Assembly: GCA_018266735.1 (NCBI GenBank)
Contig: JAFDZT010000007.1
Location: 231,108-295,107, forward strand
Origin: Bacteroidota bacterium
GTDB lineage: Bacteria > Bacteroidota > Ignavibacteria > Kapaibacteriales > Kapaibacteriaceae
Direction of reading: 5' to 3'
Length of the DNA: 64,000 nt
In this document: positions 23,025 through 32,000 of the stretch, in pieces
How the letters are laid out: each line of letters opens with the position of its first letter
Numbering within the stretch: position 1 is the stretch's first letter
Notes under the pieces: generated by a model
The model's database searches: none
What the model was told of the DNA's origin: nothing
What the model saw: the letters and a program-made list of their open reading frames with translations, nothing else
Program-made: the position numbers and the translations under genes

Positions 23025-23426
23025 ATGTCACGATTCATCAAGCTCACAAGAATCATTGAGCGCAAGCTTCCGAAGGATGAGATTCTACCACACATGACTC
23101 ACGAGGTAGAATATCGCAGCGCTATCGTACACGTCGATCCGTACAGCATTTCGCTCGCGCAGGAAGTGTCACAAGAAGAGGTTCGCAGAACTCCGTACAC
23201 AGTGCTCACGATTGGAACGAGCAGCTCTTTCAGCATTCATGTCAAGGAAACGATTGCAGAGATCGAAGTGCTTATCAACGAGCAACGTAACGATAATGTG
23301 CAGAAGCGATTGGAGACGGCACTGTCGACACTGCGCGAGGTCTTTGCCGGAGTGGCCGATGAACTACCGCCTGCAATCCGAACAGCGCTAGGATTTGACG
23401 AGCCTGAGTCTCCACATCTCAACTAG
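23025..23426 (+). CDS. Hypothetical protein (133 aa)
   Basis: A 133-aa protein starting at an ATG preceded by TTGGAGAAAAGCC, a good ribosome-binding site. The first half is beta-rich and basic, the second half is a coiled-coil-like helix pair (IAEIEVLINEQRNDNVQKRL, ETALSTLREVFAGVADEL). No family is recognised. Confidence 0.5.
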   Translation: MSRFIKLTRIIERKLPKDEILPHMTHEVEYRSAIVHVDPYSISLAQEVSQEEVRRTPYTVLTIGTSSSFSIHVKETIAEIEVLINEQRNDNVQKRLETALSTLREVFAGVADELPPAIRTALGFDEPESPHLN

Positions 23427-23430
23427 TGCG

Positions 23431-23598
23431 ATGAAACAACAACACTATCATTCGACTGGTGCTTACATGGCCATGGTGGTTATCTGGATCATGATGGTCG
23501 TAGTGATCGGACTTACGATCACTGTTGTGAGCATTTCCAATTCACGTACAAACGAAAGACAGCATCATGCCCGCAACATCAACGAGCAGTGCGAATAG
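23431..23598 (+). CDS. Small single-pass membrane protein (55 aa)
   Basis: A 55-aa ORF with one strong hydrophobic helix (AMVVIWIMMVVVIGLTITVVSI, about residues 13-34) and a polar, basic C-terminal tail. It starts 4 bp after the preceding stop and overlaps the next gene by 32 bp. Small membrane proteins in early phage operons often modify host membrane or exclusion functions, but nothing specific can be said here. Confidence 0.5.
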   Translation: MKQQHYHSTGAYMAMVVIWIMMVVVIGLTITVVSISNSRTNERQHHARNINEQCE

Positions 23599-24031
23599 AC
23601 ATCACGTGCCCGTAGTAGCGGCTTCTCAGTCGAGGAAGAAAGCCATACCGCCGACAAGTGACGAAACACATCACACGCCGCCTGCGCCGATCAAGACGCG
23701 TCGTCGATGCATCGTCTACATCCTCGAGTCCTTGGCCGGCGACAAGCCACTCAGTATGGATGACATGCAGCGAACACTCGTGCGCTCGAGCTCACAAGTT
23801 CGACGGCTGCTTACGACGATACGCCGGCTCTACATGGTACGCATCGTTCTTCGCAAGGGCCGATATCATCTCGACGCACGATACAATCCAGACGAGATCC
23901 TTTCTGTCGCATACAAGATCCTGCGCGGCAATGACAACTCGGTGTGCGAGGCCATGTTCCTGATCAACATGAGCCGGCTGAAGATCACGGAAGAATCACT
24001 GATCGGCCTGCGTCACGCGGCAAACAACTGA
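23567..24031 (+). CDS. Winged-helix-like DNA-binding protein (154 aa)
   Basis: A 154-aa protein. Residues 1-45 are a disordered, basic N-terminus. Residues about 48-110 have a winged-helix pattern: CIVYILESLAGDKPLSMDDM, QRTLVRSSSQVRRLLTTIRR and a wing, MVRIVLRKGRYHLD. The remainder is helical. It is therefore a likely transcription or replication regulator. The first 32 bp overlap the membrane-protein gene upstream. Confidence 0.5.
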   Translation: MPATSTSSANRHHVPVVAASQSRKKAIPPTSDETHHTPPAPIKTRRRCIVYILESLAGDKPLSMDDMQRTLVRSSSQVRRLLTTIRRLYMVRIVLRKGRYHLDARYNPDEILSVAYKILRGNDNSVCEAMFLINMSRLKITEESLIGLRHAANN

Positions 24032-24095
24032 CTTCACGAATCTCTTCGCGTGCACACGGACGAGCGCGCGCGGACACGGACAAAGGAAACGAGCT

Positions 24096-24413
24096 ATGGA
24101 CAATCATGTCGACTGGTCACTCTGGTGTATGAACGCCGTCATTTTCCTTTCGGGACTTGTCACGATCATTCTCGTCTATCTCGCAGGACGACGCGACGAG
24201 CGTGTAAAGTGGTTCGGCAAGATCACGGAACTTCGGCATGCCTGCTACAAGCAGCAGGAAGTGATCAATGCTCTAACGATCGAGCGTGACGTGTTTCGCT
24301 CCGGATACGAGTCGATGTCAAAGCGAGTGCAGCGCATGGACTACAAGCCATCGTGCAACGGCAAAGTAGACGCCTCTGCAACGGGCGACATGTCGCAGGG
24401 AGACGTCACGTGA
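24096..24413 (+). CDS. Membrane-anchored coiled-coil protein (105 aa)
   Basis: A 105-aa protein with one N-terminal membrane helix (MNAVIFLSGLVTIILVYLAG, about residues 12-31), followed by a charged helix with coiled-coil character (ELRHACYKQQEVINALTIERD). The short C-terminal tail is polar. The layout resembles small phage spanin- or Rz-like proteins, but it is not in the lysis region and I do not assign that function. Its stop codon overlaps the next gene's GTG. Confidence 0.5.
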   Translation: MDNHVDWSLWCMNAVIFLSGLVTIILVYLAGRRDERVKWFGKITELRHACYKQQEVINALTIERDVFRSGYESMSKRVQRMDYKPSCNGKVDASATGDMSQGDVT

Positions 24414-25039
24414 GCGAATACAAGGACAACGAAACGTTCATGCCGCGAATGACGATCATTGGTGGCGAGAAGCCATTTCGGCCGTTCATCGGTCCGCAAC
24501 GTGAAGCAGAGAGAAGGTCATATCATGATATGCATGTTCCCATTCCACGTCTGGAATGCTCCATGACGTACTTCGTTCGCACGAATGCGGACGAAATCTA
24601 TCTGTGCTACTTCGACGAAGCGCGGCTCACATTCATGCGCTTCGAATACCCGTTCTACAAACGGTACTGGCATAGTATCCCGGAAAGGTGCGTGGCAGGT
24701 TATCTGGAGGATTTCGAGGTCACTTCCTTACTGGAACATCGAGGCTACCTCCCGATTGAACGGTTGACCGTTGTCGAAGAGCCTCGCATCCCGATAACGA
24801 AACCGCGAAGTAAAGCCGAAGTGCGCTACGGTGATCCGCGCTATGTGATAGTCATGGGACGATTCTCATATAGTTCCGGAGAGAAAGAGAAGTCCGACAT
24901 CTTTCCGTGCGTCTATCTGGGAAACGGTCGGTGGCACAACAACTGTCTAATCGAACCTTACGCCTACCTCGCTCCGGAGTCATGGTGCTACTTCGAGGAT
25001 TTGCTTATTCCGAACGAACAATCGGAACCCTCCACTTGA
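24410..25039 (+). CDS. Hypothetical protein (209 aa), last gene of the rightward operon
   Basis: A 209-aa soluble protein rich in aromatic residues (EIYLCYFDEARLTFMRFEYP, FYKRYWHSIPERCVAGYLED, WCYFEDLLIP). The start is GTG at 24410, coupled to the preceding gene (an ATG at 24440 is the alternative). No family is recognised. It ends the tightly packed early gene string; after it come the cargo genes with their own ribosome-binding sites. Confidence 0.45.
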   Translation: MSEYKDNETFMPRMTIIGGEKPFRPFIGPQREAERRSYHDMHVPIPRLECSMTYFVRTNADEIYLCYFDEARLTFMRFEYPFYKRYWHSIPERCVAGYLEDFEVTSLLEHRGYLPIERLTVVEEPRIPITKPRSKAEVRYGDPRYVIVMGRFSYSSGEKEKSDIFPCVYLGNGRWHNNCLIEPYAYLAPESWCYFEDLLIPNEQSEPST

Positions 25040-25116
25040 CTACCGGCCATGATTTGCAATAGTCCAACGGCTTTCTAGTTTACATAATACAGTCGTTTTT
25101 TTAACCCGGAGGTCTC

Positions 25117-25527
25117 ATGAAGTCACTGAAAGGCAGCCTTGTCATTCTGATTCTTGCAGCATCGTCGCTGCTATGTCTTACTCAATGCAAGGATTCTCCC
25201 TCGTCGCCGGCGACGCAGGGATCGGCCGAGATCGAGGCTCTCAGGAGTGTTTTGAAGTCGCAGTCGTGGATCACAGGCGGCAAGGTCGACCCTCTTCGGG
25301 CTTGGGGTTTTGAATTTACGGATGACAGCGTGAAGTACTGGTACCGCCTCGGCGGTGACATCGGCATTCATAGAATGCCGTACCGGATCGTGTATCATCC
25401 GGAGCAAGCATTCAAACTCTCGATCGAAGGACTCACCGAACCGGAGATCTTCGCCTCCGACAACACCGTACAGCACTACACCAAGGACTCAGTCTACTTT
25501 GAAACGTGGTACCTGTATAAACAATGA
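25117..25527 (+). CDS. Predicted lipoprotein (136 aa), cargo gene
   Basis: A 136-aa protein with a lipoprotein signal: KSLKGSLVILILAASSLLCL followed by the lipobox LTQC (lipidated Cys about residue 24). The mature part is a small domain that reads as a lipocalin-like beta structure (WGFEFTDDSVKYWYRLGGD, then VQHYTKDSVYFETWYLYK). A GGAGG ribosome-binding site precedes the ATG. It is separate in composition and spacing from the early operon and is followed by a terminator, so it looks like independently expressed cargo that alters the host surface. Confidence 0.65.
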   Translation: MKSLKGSLVILILAASSLLCLTQCKDSPSSPATQGSAEIEALRSVLKSQSWITGGKVDPLRAWGFEFTDDSVKYWYRLGGDIGIHRMPYRIVYHPEQAFKLSIEGLTEPEIFASDNTVQHYTKDSVYFETWYLYKQ

Positions 25528-25898
25528 GATCGACAGAATCGCTACTTTTGAACCACACCCCTCGTTATTATGCAAAACGGCCGTCCGTCACTTAGATGGA
25601 TGGCTGTTTGCTTTCTCAAATATTCGCATGTAACAAATCGTCGACTTTTCGTCGCATCGCAACTACGCTAGCCGAATTCTGTTCAGTCAATGTACGCTAT
25701 GGCGGTGAAATTCAATAATAAATAGGCAGAGTCTCGAGCCGCCAATTGTGTAACAATACCTACGTATCTGAACAGCTGCCAAGCAGAATTTACTTGCTTT
25801 CCGTACGTAAATGATACAAGTTAACGGCAGTTGAAGTAGGCAAACAAGCGAGCTGCGACTCGCGGGACTTTTCGTTCATTTTTCATGGGGTTATAGCT
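25528..25898 (+). other. 371-bp non-coding spacer between cargo genes
   Basis: Apart from the terminator hairpin at 25572-25611 I see no gene. The AT-rich stretch 25660-25890 should hold the promoter of the following secreted-protein gene. No unambiguous TAnnTTTG box was found within 60 bp of its ATG. Confidence 0.4.
25572..25615 (+). terminator. Intrinsic-terminator-like hairpin after the lipoprotein gene
   Basis: Bases 25572-25586 pair with 25598-25611 (about 14 pairs including two G-T, with one bulged A). The loop is 11 nt, and TTTCTC follows. The short T-run makes it moderately convincing. Confidence 0.6.
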
Positions 25899-26564
25899 AT
25901 GAGATGCTTCTTTGTTTTGCTTGTCGCACTTGCTATTCCGATGCTGGTGCAGGCGCAGTGTACAGATACTACGGGTTGTTCTTGGAATACTGGCACCTCA
26001 ACGTTCACGGTTAACTTGGGTGACCCTGAATGTAACGCGACCATTACATACAAGACAAGGACCTGTAATGGAGTGTTCGAGTATTACATCACGAATACTT
26101 CGATTAATTGGGGGTGTACAGGATTTGATCCAGCACTCAACTACTTCCATCGAGATAGAAATGCACTATGGGAATACATCAATCAAGGACTTCTGACTCA
26201 AGGTCTGACCTCGGGCGTCCCTGTGTGTTCTACAGGGACTGTGACTAAGGCCAATGTTTTCACTGCTTCCTGTGGGATCTGGGTCTGTTGCACTTACGCA
26301 GTTTCAGGCGATGATGCAATCGAATGCGATCCGGGCTGGGATGGTGCTCATCCGCACACGAATGGCACGCCGAAGACAGTAAAGTCATGTAAGTGGCAAA
26401 GTTGTGGAACGCAATGCTGCAAGAGGTCATATACTCTCTGTAGACAATCACCTGATGGGCTCACTGAATACGTTAAAGTTCAGTATACAGGAAAGACGCC
26501 GATCGGAGAATGCACCGGAGCTGCCACATACTCTCCTAGACCATGTGAAACTGATTGTCAGTAA
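25899..26564 (+). CDS. Secreted cysteine-rich protein (221 aa), cargo gene
   Basis: A 221-aa protein with an Sec signal peptide (RCFFVLLVALAIPMLVQAQ, cleavage near residue 20). The mature region holds about 22 cysteines in spaced pairs (CGIWVCC, CKWQSCGTQCCKRSYTLC, CETDCQ), so it is probably a disulfide-stabilised extracellular protein. No C-terminal sorting domain is evident. It is followed 5 bp later by a type IX-like secreted protein and the two likely form an operon. The family is not recognised. Confidence 0.6.
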   Translation: MRCFFVLLVALAIPMLVQAQCTDTTGCSWNTGTSTFTVNLGDPECNATITYKTRTCNGVFEYYITNTSINWGCTGFDPALNYFHRDRNALWEYINQGLLTQGLTSGVPVCSTGTVTKANVFTASCGIWVCCTYAVSGDDAIECDPGWDGAHPHTNGTPKTVKSCKWQSCGTQCCKRSYTLCRQSPDGLTEYVKVQYTGKTPIGECTGAATYSPRPCETDCQ

Positions 26565-26569
26565 CAACC

Positions 26570-27910
26570 ATGAAAAAAACACTCACGCTCATTTTCGCAT
26601 GCCTTTGCATATGCGATACAGCGACTTCGCAAACATTTATTTCTGCTAAGTCCATGTCGGCAGAAGCAGGACTTTCAAGTTCGTTGTTTCCTCGCGATGA
26701 ACACTCATGGTATGTTCTTCGTAATGTTAAAGGGCAACAGAAGGCGGATATAGGTGTGCTTGAAAATTGGAGAATCAAGTCACCATCTACATCCTCTACG
26801 GAGATCCCCTTTGAAGAAATCTCGATGGGAGCAGCTACATTTTCGAACGGCACATCATGGATTGGAATGGTTGGAAAGCTTGGCTATTCAACAGACTTGA
26901 GCAACTGGAAAGAAGTGGAATTGAAAGAGGATGGCAGGGAGTTGAAGGCATACGCTCTTTCACCGGCGGATGGGATAGGCGTTCTGGCTTCAATCAGTTC
27001 GTATGTCGTTTTGCAGGCGGATACCAATAACGGAGTCGTTTTTAAGCGTATTTCCGACATCAAAAACCGGCTTGAACTGATCACTCCTGAGTCTCGTCGT
27101 GTTCTGTATCAGGATTCCGGCCGTCGCGACCCATTTACTATAGGCATCAACACTTCCAATGGTGGGTTCGCTGTTGGTTTCGGACGCTATGGGACAGATT
27201 CATACTACATGGCGATCATCGGCGCTGACCTTCAAGCTCGACTCATTGAGGCTCCAAGCAATATGCCCGCTGGTGTTGCGCCGACACATTTGCATCGAGC
27301 GAGCAACGGAGACATTTACTGCTTCTATGGAGCATCCTCTGTGGCAGGTCGATTGAGACCACCGTTCTACATCCTGTACCATACGATGTCAAACATGTCA
27401 GAGTACGTACAGATGCCACTTGAATTCGGTTTTGTAAGCAATGCAGCCAACTTTGGTGGACAAGTCATTTGTGCAACGAATGGAGGCATCCTTGCAATAA
27501 AGGACAAGGAATTCAGAAGGTTTCAGCTCACCGATGGGCAAAGTAATCTTGCTCTTTCAATCTTTGGGCTTGCGTCAAGTGGAAACGATACTCTTCTAGC
27601 TGTCGCTCCTGAAGGAATTGTCGTGCTACCTGCATCGTTCTTCACGACCACTTCGATCAAAGAACCTAGTCCCGGCAGGATCGTGAATGGAGACAACTCC
27701 ATTGACTTGGAGCATTTTTTTAGCGGACATGAAGAGGTTCAGTGGCTGCTCTATGACAACAATGGCAGACTACTTTCTCAGGGCACGTCACAAGTCGGGC
27801 AGACTGATTTGAATGTTCCCCTTGGCAACATGATCAGTGGAAGCTACAGCATAATTTTGACCACGCCCCAGAACACGTTCATGATGCAGCGATTGATGTT
27901 CTTGAAGTGA
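26570..27910 (+). CDS. Secreted propeller-like protein with type IX sorting-like C-terminus, cargo gene
   Basis: A 446-aa protein from the ATG at 26570, with signal peptide KKTLTLIFACLCICDTATSQ. The central 330 residues show repeated W/G-containing strand units (for example GTSWIGMVGKLGYSTDLSNW) that suggest a beta-propeller. The last 75 residues (VQWLLYDNNGRLLSQGTSQV, then MISGSYSIILTT and the RLMFLK end) have the layout of a type IX secretion sorting domain: an L.D..GR.L block, a sGxY block and a final strand ending in basic residues. It would be displayed or released by the host T9SS. Confidence 0.65.
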   Translation: MKKTLTLIFACLCICDTATSQTFISAKSMSAEAGLSSSLFPRDEHSWYVLRNVKGQQKADIGVLENWRIKSPSTSSTEIPFEEISMGAATFSNGTSWIGMVGKLGYSTDLSNWKEVELKEDGRELKAYALSPADGIGVLASISSYVVLQADTNNGVVFKRISDIKNRLELITPESRRVLYQDSGRRDPFTIGINTSNGGFAVGFGRYGTDSYYMAIIGADLQARLIEAPSNMPAGVAPTHLHRASNGDIYCFYGASSVAGRLRPPFYILYHTMSNMSEYVQMPLEFGFVSNAANFGGQVICATNGGILAIKDKEFRRFQLTDGQSNLALSIFGLASSGNDTLLAVAPEGIVVLPASFFTTTSIKEPSPGRIVNGDNSIDLEHFFSGHEEVQWLLYDNNGRLLSQGTSQVGQTDLNVPLGNMISGSYSIILTTPQNTFMMQRLMFLK

Positions 27911-27935
27911 GGTCTATCAGATAGACACAGTATCA

Positions 27936-27975
27936 GCGGGCCACCGATAAAAGTCGATGGCCCGCTTTCATTTTT
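27936..27975. terminator. Bidirectional terminator between the converging operons
   Basis: GCGGGCCA (27936-27943) pairs perfectly with TGGCCCGC (27958-27965), the loop adds further pairing, and TTTCATTTTT follows on the plus strand. On the minus strand the downstream bases are less T-rich. It separates the rightward cargo genes from the end of the long leftward operon. Confidence 0.75.
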
Positions 27976-28390
27976 GAGTGATCCAAGCTTTGAGTTTTCC
28001 CATCCCATAGCTCACTGCCGTTATCGCGACATTAGTCGCAACTCTCTGGGCAATGCTCTCAATTTCTTGTAGTTCCCGCTCCCCGACTGCTATGGCAAAC
28101 GTTCTTCTGGCATACTCAACCGCAGAAGCGTTTGACGATGAAGTGGGTGGACTGCCTGTCGGTCCTGCCTCAGCATCGTGGACTGAACTGTCACTCTCTT
28201 GTTTGATTTGATCACGCATTCGCTTAGCATTATTCAACAGAACTAGTGCTTCCCGATACTGCCTATTGATCTCTGCCATAACGGCGCCCGCTTCCACAGA
28301 TCCGTTGCGATCAGGATGCCATTTCTTGGCTAGGGCATAATAGCGCTTCGTGGCTCCCTGCACCGTCTTTACTTGCGCGAAGTATTCCAT
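27968..28390 (-). CDS. J-domain protein
   Basis: A 140-aa protein whose N-terminal 60 residues form a DnaJ-type J domain: KRYYALAKKWHPDRNGSV with the essential HPD (H25-P26-D27), then AEINRQYREALVLL. J domains stimulate host DnaK ATPase. A polar linker and a C-terminal helix (VATNVAITAVSYGMGKLKAW) that may contact a membrane or partner follow. It is the last gene of the leftward operon and overlaps the RadA-like gene by 22 bp. Viruses use J proteins to recruit DnaK for replication or assembly. Confidence 0.75.
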   Translation of the reverse strand: MEYFAQVKTVQGATKRYYALAKKWHPDRNGSVEAGAVMAEINRQYREALVLLNNAKRMRDQIKQESDSSVHDAEAGPTGSPPTSSSNASAVEYARRTFAIAVGERELQEIESIAQRVATNVAITAVSYGMGKLKAWITQK

Positions 28391-29091
28391 ACCCTCCGTC
28401 CCCTTTCTGCCATCTTCGCCTTCACGCTCTGGTAGGAATGCACTGCTGACTTCTTTTTGTGATCGTCGCTGTTGCTGCTCGTCGGCTTGAAGAGGAACAT
28501 CCTGTGCTGCGACGGTGCGTAGCGGTTCTTGATGTTGACAGCCCAGCGACTGTTATCCTCGTCGTTGACTTCGGTCCACAACCGGATGTCGACGGCGTGT
28601 CTCCATGACGAGGAACCACGCGACATTTTCTCCGTCCAGTCCACCTGTGCCACAAAAACGAACACGACGTTCGGATAGTCTCCGATCGTGGCCATGAGCT
28701 CCGTGTCGCCTGCGTCCATCTCCTGTATGGAGTCCACGAAGCAGAACTTGTATTGACCGCTCGAAAGCTCGCGCTTCACCTCGTCAAGGTTCTTCGTGTC
28801 GTGCATCATGATTCGCTGCGAGAAGATCTTCAGAAGCCTTGCCCGCAGGCGAATCGTACCCGTCTTGGTCCTCTCTTCGGCACAGACGTAGAGCACGCGG
28901 CCGAGTCGCGAGAACTCGTCAGCGAGCTGCAGACACAAGGTCGATTTGCCAGTACCCGACGGGCCGGCCAAGAGTACCGTGTACTGCTCGTCGGCCGGCA
29001 CGTGGCCAAGAAAGCTCTTCCACTTCGGACTGAGCTTGGCTTCCTTGTACGGCTGACGCGACAGGTCTCTCAGGTTGATCAGTTGGCTCAT
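28369..29091 (-). CDS. RadA/RecA-superfamily ATPase
   Basis: A 240-aa protein from the ATG at 29091, 4 bp after the upstream stop. It has Walker A GPSGTGKST (43-51), Walker B KFCFVDS (D120), VFVAQVDW after it and the RadA-like signature KNRYAPSQH (188-196). RadA/Sms enzymes are RecA-fold branch-migration helicases. Here both the N-terminal zinc finger and the Lon-like domain of host RadA are missing, so this is a stripped core. It probably acts in element replication or recombination together with the neighbouring helicase. It could also be a packaging ATPase, but the KNRY motif argues for RadA. Confidence 0.75.
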   Translation of the reverse strand: MSQLINLRDLSRQPYKEAKLSPKWKSFLGHVPADEQYTVLLAGPSGTGKSTLCLQLADEFSRLGRVLYVCAEERTKTGTIRLRARLLKIFSQRIMMHDTKNLDEVKRELSSGQYKFCFVDSIQEMDAGDTELMATIGDYPNVVFVFVAQVDWTEKMSRGSSSWRHAVDIRLWTEVNDEDNSRWAVNIKNRYAPSQHRMFLFKPTSSNSDDHKKKSAVHSYQSVKAKMAERGRRVWNTSRK

Positions 29092-29095
29092 GCTC

Positions 29096-32000
29096 TCAGT
29101 TCTCTCCGGACATTCTGGTTCGTACACGTCTTTCAACTTCGTCGATCTTATCCTGAAGACTCAATGCTCGAGAGCTCGAAGCCGTGCTTGCTCGGCCGTC
29201 ACGACGTTTATCCGTCGGTGTGTTGACTGTCATGGCCACAGGATTTCGATCGGAGGTAGACGTGACCATTTCTACCGCACGAGAATTGTACCGTTCATTG
29301 AGGAACGTATCGTCATCACCATTCCCGTTGCTCGAGTGCGGTTCGTTCAACTTCATGTGGTTGTCGCTGAGCTCAGGAGTCGATTCTTGAACCACGTCTT
29401 CGTCATCATCCGTCGGCCGTGCTGCAGACATGATCTCCCATGCCTCGAGGTTGTTGGCCCGCTCGCCCGAGTCAAAGTCCACCATGTAGTCATAGATCTC
29501 GTTGAACACCAGTTGTCCGGATTCGTCGACGATCGTCTTTCCCGTCTGCTTATCCAGTGCCCGTACACGTCTCACCCACACACGCGTGATTGTGCCCGGA
29601 TCACCGACCTTTGCGCCGGCCTCGATGATGTCCGTTGCTGCAACGACGCGCTCTCCCTCACGGAACCTTTGTGCTTGGCCAAGGGTGAATCGGGTGTTCT
29701 CGGGCTTCAGGAAGTTCAGCATGTATTGCCACAGTTCGGCGTTGAATTGTGCCTCGAGATATGAGCCTTGGTAGCGATCGGAGAGGAGCTCCATGCGGTA
29801 CTCCTTGACAAGGGCAGCATTGGCTGACATCCAGTCCTTCAGCGCCGTGCGTGCGCCGCTCTTCAAGTTGGACTTGAAGCGAATCGGGCGCCACCGGTGA
29901 CGCATCTGCGACACGGGCTCGATCTCGTTGGAGATCGTTGTTTTGTGGGTGAGCGTGAACGGAATCCGGCTCGGCAACTTCTCGCCGTCGATCACCTGCA
30001 GATCCGTCAGCGAGTGCTCTTTGACCTTGCCTTCACGGTCGACGTTGTGCTTGTCGTAGTTCTCCTGTGCATTCTCGGCCGATGCGAACTCGGCCTCTTC
30101 GACCGATACTTTCTTGACTTCACCCTGCACGGCCGCACCGAGAACACGCAGCTTTGCTGCAATGATGTCGCGCAGTCGTCGGTCAACGGGAAGGTTGACC
30201 CACAGGAAATAGGCTCGTTGCCGGCTCTTTGTCTTGGCCCGATTGATGCGTCCGAGGATCTGTACGGCCTCGACCGACGAGAATGGACTCGTCATGATGA
30301 TGATCGTTCTTGGTGCGTTGCCGACGGTGTCATCGAGCGAGATACCCGTGCCCCCTGCTTCGGCCGTCGCAATCAGGATGCGCTTCTCCCCGCTCTGGAA
30401 TGCGCGGATATCATCCGCACGCTTGTTCTGCGTGGCGTCTGCGAGGCCGTTGGCAGCGTCGGAAAGACCCGCAACGACTGTAGAGTCGCCAAGAGTGAAG
30501 AAAGCGTCTTCATGGGCCTGCTGCACGGCTGTTTCGGGCTCCCAGAGGGCCGCATGATCGGCGTCGTCACAATTGGAGCACTTCGGAACGGCCGCATCGT
30601 CTCCGAGTGTCTCGGCATCGCTCGAGCGGACACCGGTCACGAAGCCGATCTTGTCTTCGCCGAACAGGGCACCGAGTTCGCGAGAGAGCGTATTCACCGT
30701 CGACGGCTTATCGACGGCCGAACATTCGAGATCGGCCTTGAAGCTCGGTCCTGAATCGTTGACGAGGCTGCAGTAGATGATCACCTGACGTCCTTCCAAG
30801 AGCTCCTTGCGGACGATCTCGATCGTCTTCTGGATCTTGAACGGCTCGAGCGCCCACTTCTTCTCGTTGATGATGGAGGCCTTGCAGCGCTTCTTGTCCT
30901 TGAGCTCGTTGTCGATGATGGCGAGCTGGTTCATGGCCTGCATGACGGCGATCTGTTCCGCCGGCGGCGATCCGGCACCACCGATCATGATGTTGTGGGC
31001 CTCGAAGTTGTCGAGGCTCAGCTCGCGTTTTACCATGGTGCCGGCCATGGTCAGATTTTCGAACAGACGGCTGATGTTGTTCAGCACATACTCGGGTGGC
31101 AATGCCGAGTCGAAGGTGAACTTACCCCGCTTGACGAGTGTGCCTCCGCTGTACTCGGGCTCGCTGTAGCGGAATCCCAGACGCTCCATGAGTCGCATGT
31201 ACTGCGCCTCGGTCTTGTAGACATTGAGACCCTTGAGGTAGCGCAGATGATCTACCTTGTCGGCCGGCGTGGCCGTCGCGAACAGACCGCGTTTTGCTGC
31301 GCCGTAGAGAACCATTCCGCGGAATGCCTGTGCCGACCCGTCGTTGAAATCGTCCGGATTGTAGTTCTTGAAGGCATGAGCCTCGTCGCTGAGAATGGCA
31401 GCAAAGCGCTTGCCCACACTACCGAACATTGCTTCGTTGACGGCGCGCACCTTGTCCAGAAGTTCGCGGTAGCGAACCATCACGGGATTCGTGTCCTCGT
31501 CGTCGCGCAGCTTCTGCCTGACGGCCTCTGCAGACTCCTGTGACATGTAGCGCAGTTCCCGCTCGAGCGATTGACGCTTCTTCTGCATTTCGGCCTTGAA
31601 CGGATCGACGCGCATCTTCTTCCACACTTCGACTTCCTTACGCTCGGCCTTGTCTCCGGACCACCGCCCGAAAGCGTGGTAGGATGCAATGTAGACGTCT
31701 GAGCCCAGCTCGCGCTTCAAAAGGTCCTCGATGTTCTTCACACGGTGTATCGCAAGGCCGCTTGCGCCGGCACCCTTGAACACTTTCCGATCGGACATGT
31801 TCTGTGCGTCGGGCGTGTCGATCTTGAGCTTGCGTGCATCGTCGTAGAACGATGTCTCGATGATGCTCGGACTCTTGGTGAAGATGAGCACCGGTTGTTT
31901 GTCCTTCTTTGCGATCGTCGCGGCCACCATGAGGATCTGCAGCGTCTTGCCGAAACCTGTGCCGTCGGCAAGCAGGAAGGCCCGCGTCGGACCGTACATG

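Noticed and set aside
28369..29091. Interpretation of the P-loop protein as an FtsK/HerA-type packaging ATPase of PRD1-like viruses
   Set aside because: The KNRYA motif, the VDS Walker B context and the order of motifs fit RadA/RecA better than the A32/FtsK type.
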